DNA from: Antedon mediterranea
Lineage: Eukaryota > Echinodermata > Crinoidea > Comatulida > Antedonidae
Reading direction: 5' to 3'
Length of the DNA: 64,000 nt
Assembly (NCBI RefSeq): GCF_964355755.1
Contig: NC_092673.1
Span: 21,829,001-21,893,000, forward strand
Each line of letters opens with the position of its first letter. Position 1 is the first letter of the stretch. Positions 38,166 through 49,604 of this stretch are shown one piece after another. The notes under the pieces were generated by a model that was not told the DNA's origin, did not search any database, and was given only the letters and a program-made list of their open reading frames with translations. The position numbers and the translations under genes are program-made.

Positions 38166-38946
38166 CACTCACAATGAGTACAAAACATTTATTGTTTTTT
38201 TACATTGTAAAACAAACAAATGTTCTATATTTTGCATATTTTGCAAAATGTAGGAAGATGTGATGCAATTAAGTTATATAGGGTTGTAATAATATCAATT
38301 GCAGAAATGTAAAACACTGAGTCACTGGTATCTATTTTAAAGTAAAATAATAATTAATTTCAAAATGTTATGGTAATCTACCAGAAATAAAAACAAACTG
38401 TTCAGTCTTTAAAACCTTTTTTCACGCTGCTGCTCTAGCCCGCTACATCCCATTAGGACTACTCAATCAGAAGCAGTTATAGTTCTAAGGACGACAGTTT
38501 TGCGAAAATGGAAACTCCACTATAATTTATTGATTCCAGCTGCTACAGTAGACCAAAAAAACGTCTGGGAAAAGAGTCTATTAGGACATGTCATGCTAAA
38601 ATTACAAATCCCAAACCATTTCTGGTATATTCACTGTCAGATATTCATTGAATTATTATCGAAAAAGTCCATTAAAGTTTGTGTTTGTAATAGGATACTT
38701 CACACTTGAAATATCTAGGGTGATGAAGTGACTTGACCTTAGCAATAAAATTAACTAAAGTGACAGAAATTGAGTATTCACTTCTGTAACAAATAAATAA
38801 TATTTATTCACATATAAAAAGAGAAAAGAAACCCAAAAACCATTGTCTGACAGACAATTTAAGTATTTGTTGCTTTAAATTACATTTTTTTCAGGTAATA
38901 TTAATATTTATTATGCAATTCATGCAATATAGTAAATTCTATGTCA

Positions 38947-39137
38947 TGCCAAGCTGTCATTTATTAAAAGCAATAGAGTTATCTTAGTTTTTAATAATAT
39001 CTTTAGTAGTTTTAAATAGATATCTTATCTTAGTTTTTAATAGAGATATCCCTGTTAATCCGTATATCTCTATTTAGTAGAGATCTCTATTTAAAACTAA
39101 GATATCTTTATTACCGAATAAATGACAGCTTGGTGCG
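38947..39137. mobile_element. Foldback element
   Basis: GCCAAGCTGTCATTTATT at the left and AATAAATGACAGCTTGG at the right are inverted. Most of the interior also pairs (for example tctcta/tagaga and cttagtttt/aaaactaag blocks), so single strands could form a long hairpin. Confidence 0.65.
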
Positions 39138-39139
39138 CC

Positions 39140-40250
39140 ATAGAATTCAGTATTATTGATTTTTAAAAAGGGTAAACATAATTATTTTAATGCCAGCCCA
39201 CCATATGTTTCTAAAGCTTTTCAATAACCTTCACATTTCCTGACTGAAATGACGACAAATCACACCATCAACTCTGACCAATGATGTAGCTGGAGTACAT
39301 TGGTACAGTAGCACCCTAGGTCTGTCATTGAGGCTGGTTAATAATAGTCTAATGAAATCATCTAGAGCCAACTTCTCATTTTGACTGTAAAAACAGTAGG
39401 CCTATGTACTGTATAGGATAAAAACTTACAGTAATGAAATTTTGTTTACACAATTTGGTAGACCCCATAATGCTACAGTAGTAGTATTATGGGGTTATGT
39501 ACAGTACAGATACCTTTTTTCTCCTCATTTACATTTCATTGGACAATATTAATTGGACAATTTAATTTCAAAAATATTTTTGCTGTATATTTTAGGCCTA
39601 CAGTATAGTAGTGTTATCTGTAATCCACTTCTTAAAATCAGTACCCTTGAATGAAAGTGGTATTATATACAGTAAAAGAAAAACAAAATACTGTAATATT
39701 CGAAATAAAATTCTAAAGCCCACTAACCTGGAAAAATAGCAAACATCCAGTTAACATATTAATAACTAAGAAATGAAATGGCACACGGCGCTTGTTGCTG
39801 TGCTACTGTAAAGCCGTACAATGCAATACAGGATGTATTAAATTGTTGATATTGTTTGTATAGGAGTTTAAGCTAATAATAGCAACATTATCATAGCAAC
39901 TAGCAACATTATCATAGCAACATTATTACTGAAAATATTCAATATAATTATACATACATTAATATCTATATTAGTAGCCCTATACTGTACAGTATTATAC
40001 ATTTACTGTACCGTATGCATTCTTTAATATTCAATAATATATTCTTTAGAATTCAATTCTGTCTCTTTTTTTAAACAAACATACTCATTGTTTCCACTGA
40101 CATACAGTAAAGAAATTGTAAAGTTCATCAAATAATAAATAAATTTATACTGTACTGCACACACCATCAGTGCAGACAAATGTTTCTAACCATTTTGCAT
40201 TCAATGGTTAATTATTAACGAATTATATTTAAATGTTCTCTGCTGTATTT
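39140..40250. other. AT-rich stretch, no gene seen
   Basis: Includes a short inverted pair (ccccataatgctacagtag/gtagtattatgggg, 39464-39495) and several TACTGTA motifs. No coding exon supported. Confidence 0.5.
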
Positions 40251-40253
40251 TAC

Positions 40254-40605
40254 AACAAATAGCAAGTAGGACCAATAGCCTTATTTAAAGCAAGTAGGAC
40301 CAATAGCTGTATTAAATTACAACTAGGACCAATAGCTGTATTACAGTACTAGGACCAATAGCTGTATTACAGTACTAGGACCAATAGCTGTATTACAGTA
40401 CTAGGACCAATAGCTGTATTACAGTACAACTAGGACCAATAGCTGTATTAAAATACAACTAGGACCAATAGCTATATTAAAGTACAACTAGGACCAATAG
40501 CTGTATTACAGTACTAGGACCAATAGCTGTATTACAGTACAATTAAAATACAACTAGGACCAATAGCTATATTAAAGTACAACTAGGACCAATAGCTGTA
40601 TTACA
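40254..40605. repeat. Minisatellite, about 26-31-bp unit
   Basis: At least 12 copies of 'actaggaccaatagctgtat' followed by 'tacagt' or 'taaaatacaa'. CCAAT occurs in every unit. Confidence 0.9.
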
Positions 40606-40782
40606 TTAAAAGTAGGAAATGGAGATTAGCAGAGCCAAGCAGCGCCTCAGTTCTTTAAAGCTAGATTTGTGGTCGTGAAATACAGGGATATAGAGGAAGT
40701 CATACTGGTAAAAAGTAATATGAACTTATAAACTAACTGTAAATACAAAAATTATGGAATTTACCACAAATTAAACACTGCT

Positions 40783-40897
40783 CTTCTGTTGCCTTATTTA
40801 AAAAATTGCTCAAAACTCATTTTTTCGACCACCACTAACATGCCCAGCACCTTTGATTTTGTACCTCGGTCTTTGAATTGACGCTTTATAAATTTTG

Positions 40898-40930
<33 letters not shown>
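40783..40930 (+). mobile_element. LINE 3' end
   Basis: A short frame reads SSVALFKKLLKTHFFDHH then stop, matching the FK..LKTHLF motif of LINE ORF2. A UTR and a (taa)n tail at 40903-40928 follow. Confidence 0.55.
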
Positions 40931-40931
<1 letters not shown>

Positions 40932-40999
40932 GTACATTTAAATTTAAAATACAGGTTGTCTGAATTTCAAATAGAAATATTTTCTACAAATAAAATTGA

Positions 41000-42715
41000 T
41001 GAATACAAAATTTGAGTTCAAATAAAACTGTACCTCCAAAATAATAGAGACCATTTTATGACCTTTAATTAAAAATTTAAAAAAAGTTAATGATTGTGCT
41101 CTTTAAATTATTTTTCATATAAAAACCACAATATGTTTAAATCTTTAATTCCATCAATGTGTTAATAGTGTATACTATACTAAAGTATACACTATTTTAA
41201 TGACTTTGAAAGCAATCTTACTCTACTCGTATACATATTGTGTACAGCTATAATGTATATTTTATTTTTAAAGTCTGTTAATTTTCACACAATAAAAAAA
41301 GCATAAAAAATAAAAGCCATCCAATTGTCATCATAACCATGACGACAATGTAAATAAGTATTATTACTGAAATAAAGAATAAAGGATACGTGATTAAGGA
41401 CCAACTGGTTGGTATTATCAAACAATTTATTTTTAGGGTAAAAACCCATATCTATTGATGTTTTGTTAATACAATTTTAAGTCTAGTATTTCCATGGTGA
41501 TAAAACAATCGTAAACTATAACTATACAGTGTACTGAAATAGTTCAAATATAAATAAAATCGTAAAGATTGAAATAACTAGAAAATGATAATTTACAGTA
41601 CAGTATTTCAATATTGTCATAGGATATAATATCAATAAATTCACGGAATTGTACAGTAAATTCAATAACCAATGACAATCTATAACAAATTATAGCTGTA
41701 CCTTTTTTTAAAACGTATTGGATATTTAACCTACTAATTGTAGAGAAATGATCGTTCTCGTTTTAACAGATTTATTTTATATAACTTTATAAGATGGCAT
41801 AATGATAAATAGATACTGTACAGGTATAGGTGACAAAAGTATAGTACAGTTAGTTACGTATTTAATTTGGTAATTTCCCTAGTCAACAAAGTCTTCTTTC
41901 TTAAATATGAGGAGTTGACAATACTGACTCAGGATTTTGTTTATTAGTCAAAATATGGTTGTTCTCATTACAGATCAATGTCCCTTCAAAAATATATTGC
42001 TATCAATTTATTATAATTATATTTAAAAAAAATTCATTTTATTGATATTCTTCTTGTTGAATTTCTTCTAAGTTATAAATTCAATTAATTTATTTTATAG
42101 GAAGATTAATGGGTGTGGCTTGTGAAGGTCAGATAATGATGTAATCTATACATTGGTAATATCGTACACTATAACTTTAAAGTATTACAAAACTATAAAA
42201 TAAATATAACACAATTACCGTTTTAACAAGAATGTTTACGATATAAAATCTGACAAAAAAAACAGAAAACGCTACTCACAATTTAATAATATTATCAAGT
42301 CGCACCATAAAGAGCACATACTTTTGTGAAACCTTTACAATGAAGTGTTTGTCACGGAATGCTATATACACTATTCTTTATTGCCTAGCATTTAAAGTAA
42401 CCTAGAGGCTTGTACAGCACACTGAAACCAAACAATTGCCAACAAAATTTGGAGGACACTGGCATTGTCCAAAGTTACATAGTGATAATCTGGTAGCATT
42501 TAGTTGTTAGGCTAATAGATTGTTATGCAAATTGGGCAGATTTTGCTGCAGAACTTGCATTAGTCATGTGTGTGAGTTCAGATTTTTGAACTGGTCACTG
42601 TCCAGGTCAGATAATCTTTTAGATAATCTATCCCCTTCTTATGACGCTACAGTATGACCCTACAGATATTGAGAAATGAAATATGTTCTTCCTAAATCTC
42701 AGTTCAAGGTTTAAA
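41000..42715. other. AT-rich stretch, no gene seen
   Basis: A perfect short hairpin (aatagtgtatact/agtatacactatt, 41165-41197) is the only notable structure. Confidence 0.5.
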
Positions 42716-42721
42716 ATCCTT

Positions 42722-42874
42722 AAGTTCTGTATTAAACTATCAAACTTTATGTGTCAAAAAAATTTGCCCATATGGACATGATGATGATGTCATATCACTA
42801 CCATATTTGGGAATCACTGCCATATTTGGCCACATCACACTTCAAACTAGTTTGATACTGTAAACAGAGCTTTA
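42722..42874. mobile_element. MITE family A copy
   Basis: Left end TTCTGTATTAAACTATCAAA (mutated), right end TTTGATACTGTAAACAGAGC. Confidence 0.65.
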
Positions 42875-43379
42875 GAATAAATTGACCCATGTTCAACAAA
42901 CAAGGTTTGACTGTATAGATTGTTATTTAATTATTTATTTTAAAGATGATTCACCTTTGGAATGATGGCACTCACACAAATTCTGATGCCAGTAAAATAT
43001 TGTACAAACATCAAACAACTATAGTTTAATAAAGTAGTAGAACAGAGTAAAAAATAAAAGCCAGTAAAAGTTAGATTTTAAACTCAAATATGACACAATC
43101 GTTTCAAAAAAATTAAAACTGCAGTGTTATAAATTTACAAAAAATCAAAAACCAATAGACTAAAACAATCTTTTGCATGAAGGGGTTTTGAATTGCAGCA
43201 TGTCTAAAGTTTCAAAATAGATGACATTACTATTCTAGTTCTAGTGGTACAAAATTGCAGTCTACAGTATGTTGCCATATTGGTTAGAGTGCAGTGTGAA
43301 TTTCCAATTCCGTTGGGGATATGCCTACATTCTGTGCTATAACTTATATTATAATTTTTTTTTAAATATCGCAATCAAA

Positions 43380-44480
43380 CTGATAACATAGGGGCCGCTA
43401 GGCCTACCGTAATATTAAGCCTAATAACATTCAAAACACAGGATTAGAAATTGATTTTTATTGTAACCAAAATAAAGCTTATTAATGTGACTGATATCAA
43501 TGTATTATTTTTGAAAAAACTAGGCCTAGTGCTGTTACAGTAGGTTAACTAGGCCTAGGCTAGCCAGGGCCGGCCCTAGCTAGCCTAATCATGTACCTAG
43601 GCGGCAGGCCTCTAGTCTAGGCTACCTACTAGCTAGGGCCTAGGGCCTAGCCTAGTCTAGCTAGGCCTAGCCTATAAAAAGATAGGCTAGCCTAGGCATA
43701 GAGTATTGCTTAAACTTTAAGACTTACCACCGGGTGTAGGTACCGGATCACTATTAGTAGAATGCTGAATCTCCAATATATAATTGATGTCGGTTTGACA
43801 TCATCTTTTTATTATTATTATTTTGTTACAATACGACAGCAGAAGTACCGCCGCGCCGTCGTATCATTTTTATCACACCACCACCACAAAACCAAACTTT
43901 TTTAATTCGATATAATAATAAGCGCGCCCTCAATGTTTAGCCGTCTGGTACGTGTGTGTGTGCTGCTGCTGTAAAAAAAACAACACATCCGATCCGATAC
44001 ATGTAATTTGTTATGGATTATTTAACCTTTTTACTAAACTACACAGTCTAGGCCTACTAGATAAATAGCACCCTATGCTCTCTAGGCCTAGACTATTAGA
44101 CTAGTAATTCTTACTTAGGCCTAAAAGTATAGGCCATTAGTGCAAAAACCGGATCATCCCAAAATAGTTTAGTTACCTAGCTAGGCCTAGCTAGGCTAGT
44201 AGAGGTGAGGAGGCCCTACTCACTAGCCCCTAGCTAGCCATAAATAGCCATAGAGGCCTACCTAGGCCTAGTAGTAGTAGGCATAGGCCTAGGCCTACAT
44301 AATAAGCCTGAGTGAGGCTGCGGGCTAGCCTAGTTAGTAGGCCTCTGGCCTAGACATATAGGCCTAGGCTAGTTAGTTGGTTAGCCATGCCTACCTAGGC
44401 TACGTTTCATGTGTGTGTTGCTGATGATAGACAACCAAGTATATTAAGACCATATAAGCCTAGCTAGCTAGTAGGACCGG
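43380..44480. repeat. AGGCCTA/CTAGGCCTAG-rich block
   Basis: Dozens of overlapping AGGCCTA, GCTAGGCCTA and TAGCTAG motifs in irregular order, separated by a CpG-containing stretch at about 43845-43930. It is not a simple tandem array. It lies upstream of the tincar-like gene (-) and the first dioxygenase gene (+). Confidence 0.7.
43724..43990 (-). promoter_or_regulatory. Candidate promoter and non-coding first exon of tincar-like gene
   Basis: On the minus strand a strong donor (GGTG|GTAAGTCTT, GT at 43728-43729) ends a GC-richer segment containing CCGCCGCGCCGTCG (reading +). It could splice to the acceptor at 31000, giving a ~13-kb 5' UTR intron. This link is inferred from position only. 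Confidence 0.3.
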
Positions 44481-44839
44481 CCTCCTATATATTGCAGGAC
44501 CATGACAACTTTTATTTTTATTTTTTTGTACATAGGCCTACAGTACATACAATGAAAGGGATCCCAATGAAAGTGACAATACAAATAAAAAAATTGATTT
44601 GGTTAGACCAAGGAGGTACAGTAGGCCTATTTATCAAAAAAATGTTTATAAAACTTAAAAAGAAAACCTCCATTTAAATATCATTATAATTACAAAAAAT
44701 TTAAAAAAAAATACTACACTATATAAACTAGCAAATCAAAATTCATTCAAAATATTAATCATTAATATTTAATATTGTACCTAACACCTCTCCCCCCCCC
44801 CCTTTTTTTTTTTAATGAAAAAAGAATGGTTTTACTACT

Positions 44840-45080
44840 ACAGTACTGGTACTTGGTGGTTGTCCTCTTTAATACTCCACCTGGAAGTCTTGGGGGAGTG
44901 GCTTGCCTAAGTTGAGATAATCTCTTTGAATTTGTCATGGTTTGGGCTTCTATTGTATTTTGGGGTAGTTTGTTCCATTTTCTGGTGGTTTTATTAGATA
45001 ACGTTGTTTTCCTTAATTGTTTAATTCCTCAAATTAATAATAAAGTGATACTGCTTTCTGGTATAGTTATGGATGTCTCT
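44840..45080 (-). mobile_element. Degenerate LINE tail
   Basis: Contains 'ggtggttgtcctctttaata', 'ctccacctggaagtct' and 'tagtttgttccattttctgg'. On the minus strand the last is the usual 'CCAGAAAATGG.ACAAACTA' (W N..P) LINE end. Related to 33660-33990 and to 21235-21300. Confidence 0.45.
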
Positions 45081-45260
45081 GTTTAGTTTAAAATATCGTT
45101 GAATATACTATAGTGGCAAGTTGTCTATGAGCTTTGTAAAACTTTTATTACAGTTGACCATCTATCTAAAATCTATCGAAAATGAAAATGTGCCAATCAA
45201 AAACCCACTGTACTTTATACTTTTTGTATATGTTTTGTTTTTCAGTCATCATCGATTATC

Positions 45261-48200
45261 ATGTTGCGAGGTCTTCAGCGTATTTCTATTTATAACATTT
45301 TAAGATGGAGAGCAGCTCCTTTGGTTCTAACAAATCCAAACCGAATCAGAATAGACATCTCATCCAATAGTAGATATTTGAAACAATTATATTCCTCTGT
45401 CAACAATAATCTACGAAACTCTGTTACAACCACCGATCAAGCGAAGCTTAAGATTGATTTGAATTCTGAAACTATAAAACTGGTGTTTGATGAGGTAAGC
45501 GTAGTTCAATGTCCGTTTGTTTGGTTACGAGACAACTGTCATTGTTCCAGTTGCTATGAACTATCATCAGGGCAGAAACAGAACTTGTTGGAAAACTTGG
45601 ACCTTGATATACACCCATTAAACGCCACAATAAAAGATCAATCAGTAATTGTCAACTGGTCTGATAAACACGTTAGCGAATATCCACTAAGCTGGCTAAG
45701 AGATGTCAAGTTTCCCGCAGCGACAGATCCTGAGGATGAGAGGAGATATTGGGGTTCCGAAATGACGAAATCAAAGGTATCAACTTTTTCTTATAATGAC
45801 ATCATGTCTGATAAATCCAGTTTACATTCTTGGCTTTTAAGCTTACACACAGATGGAATCACTATTGTGAATGATCTTGGAAGTGACGACAAGAATCTTG
45901 TACGATTGGCCAATATGGTGACGCACCCAAGAACTACATGTCATGGGTAGGAATATTATTATTATATCAATATTTATAATAATATTTCTGATGATGATAA
46001 TTTATTATGGTTATGATTATTAATCGTTATAAGTTTTCACAATCATCATGTTGATTGTCATGGAACTAGTCGGTGTGGTGGCGGTATTCACAGCAGGTTC
46101 TGGGTTTAATTTGATTGTTTGGATTTACTCCTTTTTTAAAATTTTTTTAATTTATTTTTCTTTCATACTTTTTATTCATTTTTACAAGGGTGTGATAATA
46201 ATGATGTACCTGATAATGATTTGCTTGGGATGTTGTTAAAAATGTTATATATTTTGTATTAGCCCTGTGATCAGTTTCTGCATGTCGAGAAAATGGATAC
46301 AGTAGGCCTGCTGTAAATAAGCCCCTCCCTTCCATCCCCAATAAATGGAGTTTAATTTCATTAGCAAATTGAAATAGCAGAATGAAAATAATGTTTTTTT
46401 TTTTGTATTTTAGGGTTGATTTTGGTATCAAACCAAATACGCTAGATCCGACTAATTTGGGCTACACTGGCAACCGACTTGGCTTACACACTGATCTGGT
46501 TTATTATTCTTTTGTACCTGGCGTTAGTATACTATACATATTTTTATTTTTTATTTCATCATCCAACAACGAGCACAAACTCACCAATTACAGGATGGAT
46601 AAACTATTTTATAGTTTATGGTGCTTATAAACTAAGTCTCATTTGAGGCTTAAGGAGTGGAGTTACAACCCTGGCACTAGGTCAGGATTGAACCCTGGAC
46701 CTTGGGAAACATGTTAACCACCAAGCTACAGCTCTACTACATATTTTTACATGAGCATTTCAGACTACAGGTTTTTTAAATAATACTTATAGATGCCCTC
46801 ACGGCAGTAAAAATTAAAAAAAATAATCTAGTAATTCTGGTATATTTGCTTTATTTATTATGTAAATTTCGTAAACTCGGAAAACATAATTACCAATAAG
46901 AACAACTTCCAGTCCACTCAGCTGTAAATAAGTGCCTGGTTGAAAAATACTAGGGGGGATAAGGCGGTGTGGAAAGGAACTGGCAACCATACCACGTAAT
47001 ACTTAAGCTCTGTCTACACTATCAAACTAGTTTGACAAAAAAAGGGTGATGTGCCTAAATGGTAGTGATGTACCCAAATATGGTAGTGATATGACATCAT
47101 CATGTCCATATAATGGGCACATCAAAGTTTTTTGTCACATAAAGTTTGATAGTGTAGACCATCAGCTAACAGCTAACAACTCATTCCCCATTCAGAATAA
47201 ATACTGGACTTTAAATTTTAAAGAGTGATTGACTGATTAAAAACTTAATTAAATTGTTCTCTGCATATATTTTTCTAGGTGCTAGTACTACATTGTATCA
47301 CAATGAGTGAAGATGGTGGATTGAGTGAGTTTGCAGATGGCTTCAAAGTAGCGTACGACTTACAGAAAGAAGACCCTGAAACATTTGACGTGCTAAGCCG
47401 TGTGCCTTTAGCATATCTTGATGATGGGGTGCACGGAATGTCTAAGACCAATTATATTTTAATGCATCAGAAACCAATTATAAGGTATTTATATTTTGTA
47501 AATCAGTATTTTTTGTATCAGTATCAGTAAAGTGCTATTCACATAGCAGGGGAGAATTCAGGCGTGTGGGGGGGGGGGGAGGGGGGTGTGGATGAAGCCA
47601 GCCCAGGCCTCTGCTAAATTTCATAAATTGTAATGCAAAATATGGGAAATTAAATTAAGTTCAAGACTTCACTTCACTACTTTTAAACCCCTCTATTCCA
47701 AGATCCTGGATCCGCCACTACATATATTATTCATAAAACCTGTTGTTTGCTTCTCAGTTGATATTGTCTTTTTCAGATTGAAAGAAAATAGTGAAATTAA
47801 ACAAATTTCACTTGGTTACCCCCACCTAAATAGTCGTATGAGTGTAGGTATTGAAGACGTAAAGAAAGTGTACAAAGCAATGAAGACATTCTATACTGCC
47901 CTCTATAAAAAAGAAAACCTAGTGTCGTTCAAGTTACATCCAGGTATGTATAAGATTAATTATCTTGATGATTTTGTCATTTCAGCTGTTTTAATTTTAC
48001 AAAAGTTTGAATGTCTGTGAATCATGTGATAGTCATGATGAGTGTAAGATGTCTTTACTCTCATTGTTACTCACCAAAGTTGTTGGTCCTGTAATCATAC
48101 ATTTCTCATTACAGAACTAGTTAACCATTTCCCAATTAGTTTATTTGAGTAGGCTAAATTACGAATTTCCTCACTTTCGAGTTAAGCTTGAGATTGATAA

Positions 48201-48513
48201 TAAATACCTTTACCCTGATAAACACAGACAAAGTAACTGTCTATGTATAAAATAAGTCATACAAACTGAACTAGAAAATATATCTCATGAATTGAAAGAC
48301 TTTAGGGCACAAATGTTTTGAGAACAGTGCATTATAGTATTGTACTTTACAGGTGAAGCTGTATGCATAGACAATACAAGAATTCTGCACGGCAGATCCA
48401 AGTTCACGATTCCTCAAGGATGTCAAACCCCAAGACATGTGCAAGGAATCTATATGGACTGGGATGAGATCTACTCAAGAATGAGAGGTATTAGGCCAAT
48501 TCATGTATATTAA
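45261..48513 (+). CDS. Gamma-butyrobetaine dioxygenase-like protein, paralog 1
   Basis: Five coding exons: 45261-45946, 46414-46522, 47279-47484, 47777-47943 and 48353-48513, giving 442 residues. A 3' splice site at 45243-45245 just before the ATG implies a non-coding first exon. The Arg-rich, acid-poor first ~40 residues suggest a mitochondrial presequence. The N-terminal zinc domain shows C93, C95, C98 and H137, and the motif YWGSEMT is typical. The Fe(II) ligands are H254 and D256 (LHTD) and H402 (LHGR). R417 fits the 2-oxoglutarate carboxylate binder. Family members hydroxylate gamma-butyrobetaine to carnitine (BBOX1) or trimethyllysine (TMLHE). Sequence looks closer to BBOX1 (PG.LVLHC), but the substrate is not proven. 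The second intron donor (GTTAGT) is weak. I read the last exon through to TAA at 48511-48513 because paralog 2 ends the same way. Splicing at 48488 to 48806 is an alternative end. Confidence 0.88.
46620..46735 (-). repeat. Family T SINE copy
   Basis: The minus strand has TAGCTTGGTGGTTAACATG (box A-like) and CAGGGTTCAATCCTGACC (box B-like), then 'gccagggttgtaactccac'. It lies in intron 2 of dioxygenase paralog 1. Confidence 0.65.
47004..47166. mobile_element. MITE family A copy
   Basis: Left end AAGCTCTGTCTACACTATCA, right end AAGTTTGATAGTGTAGACC. It lies 113 bp upstream of exon 3 of dioxygenase paralog 1. Confidence 0.75.
47545..47722. repeat. hAT-like MITE remnant with G-run
   Basis: 'caggggagaattcaggcgtg' followed by a 9-G run and ending 'aagatcctggatccgccact'. 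The ends resemble those of 25707-25860. Confidence 0.35.
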
Positions 48514-49110
48514 CAATCATGGATGTATTATACATATTAATTGTATAATAATATATTTTAATATAAATTTACAGGCATAGGCAAACTCTAACCCCCAATC
48601 AGTGATATACTAGAAATTAATTAATATTTATTATACGGTGATAAAATTGTTAAGAATGAGAAATAGCCCTCACTAAGATACAAGCCCAGAATTTTTTGCT
48701 TGATATTATTATGCTGGGGCTTTCGATTGTATCGATTTGATTGGAATCTACTACAGGGTAATAATAGTTTTATATAATTATATAGTATATATATATATAT
48801 TTTTAGGTATTAATAATACTATTTTGGAAGAATACAAATCGACAAACTTCACGTTAATATCTTCAATATTGAAGTTACCGGTACTCTTCTAACAAATTCT
48901 AAACTCTTAACATATTAAGGATCATGTGTAATAATATATATTTTATTTAGATCTAAATTAAATAGTAAACAACAGTATTGGTTCATTTTGTTCTACCACA
49001 TGTTTACGGATGCAGTAGCATTTAACTGAGAAAAATTACGTCTCTGTTGAGTACAGTAAACACACAAGAATCCTCAATTAACATTTCATATGAAAAAGTA
49101 CTGGAGTGTT

Positions 49111-49257
49111 AAGGTATATCAACAAAAAAATGTGATTTCCCCATATATGGACGATGATGATGATATATATCACTACTAAATTTGGGCATATCAATACCAT
49201 ATTTAGATACATCACACTTTTTTTGTCAAACTAGTTTGATAGTGTAGACAGAGCTTT
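49111..49257. mobile_element. MITE family A copy, left end degraded
   Basis: Right end TTTGATAGTGTAGACAGAGC is intact. It lies between the two convergent dioxygenase genes. Confidence 0.65.
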
Positions 49258-49604
49258 AGAATTGACTCATTCGTCGTATTACACATACAAAAAATGAGTT
49301 CTGGAGCTGGAAAACATTTTACAAACTAAATTTTTTAACTTCTACAAAAGACATGCAGCTCTCAAGTATGTTTTTAATCGTATATTTTTATCGTATCATT
49401 TTTACCGTATCATTTTCAATTCAATTCAATATAATATTTATTTTATAATGGTAAGACAATAAAAAATAGAACAATAAGAAACAGTAATACAATACAACTA
49501 CTATCATGTTTTTAAATGTCAATGGTCGATTCCTTTTATGATTTTCAAACATTTATGTTTACAAATTTCATATGTACTTGTCTTTGATGTCTTTAATTTT
49601 ACTG

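Noticed and set aside
48806-48892. Extra terminal exon of dioxygenase paralog 1
   Set aside because: It is in frame after a weak donor at 48488, but paralog 2 reads through the same point into a short tail, so I favour the stop at 48513. Kept as an alternative in the gene entry.
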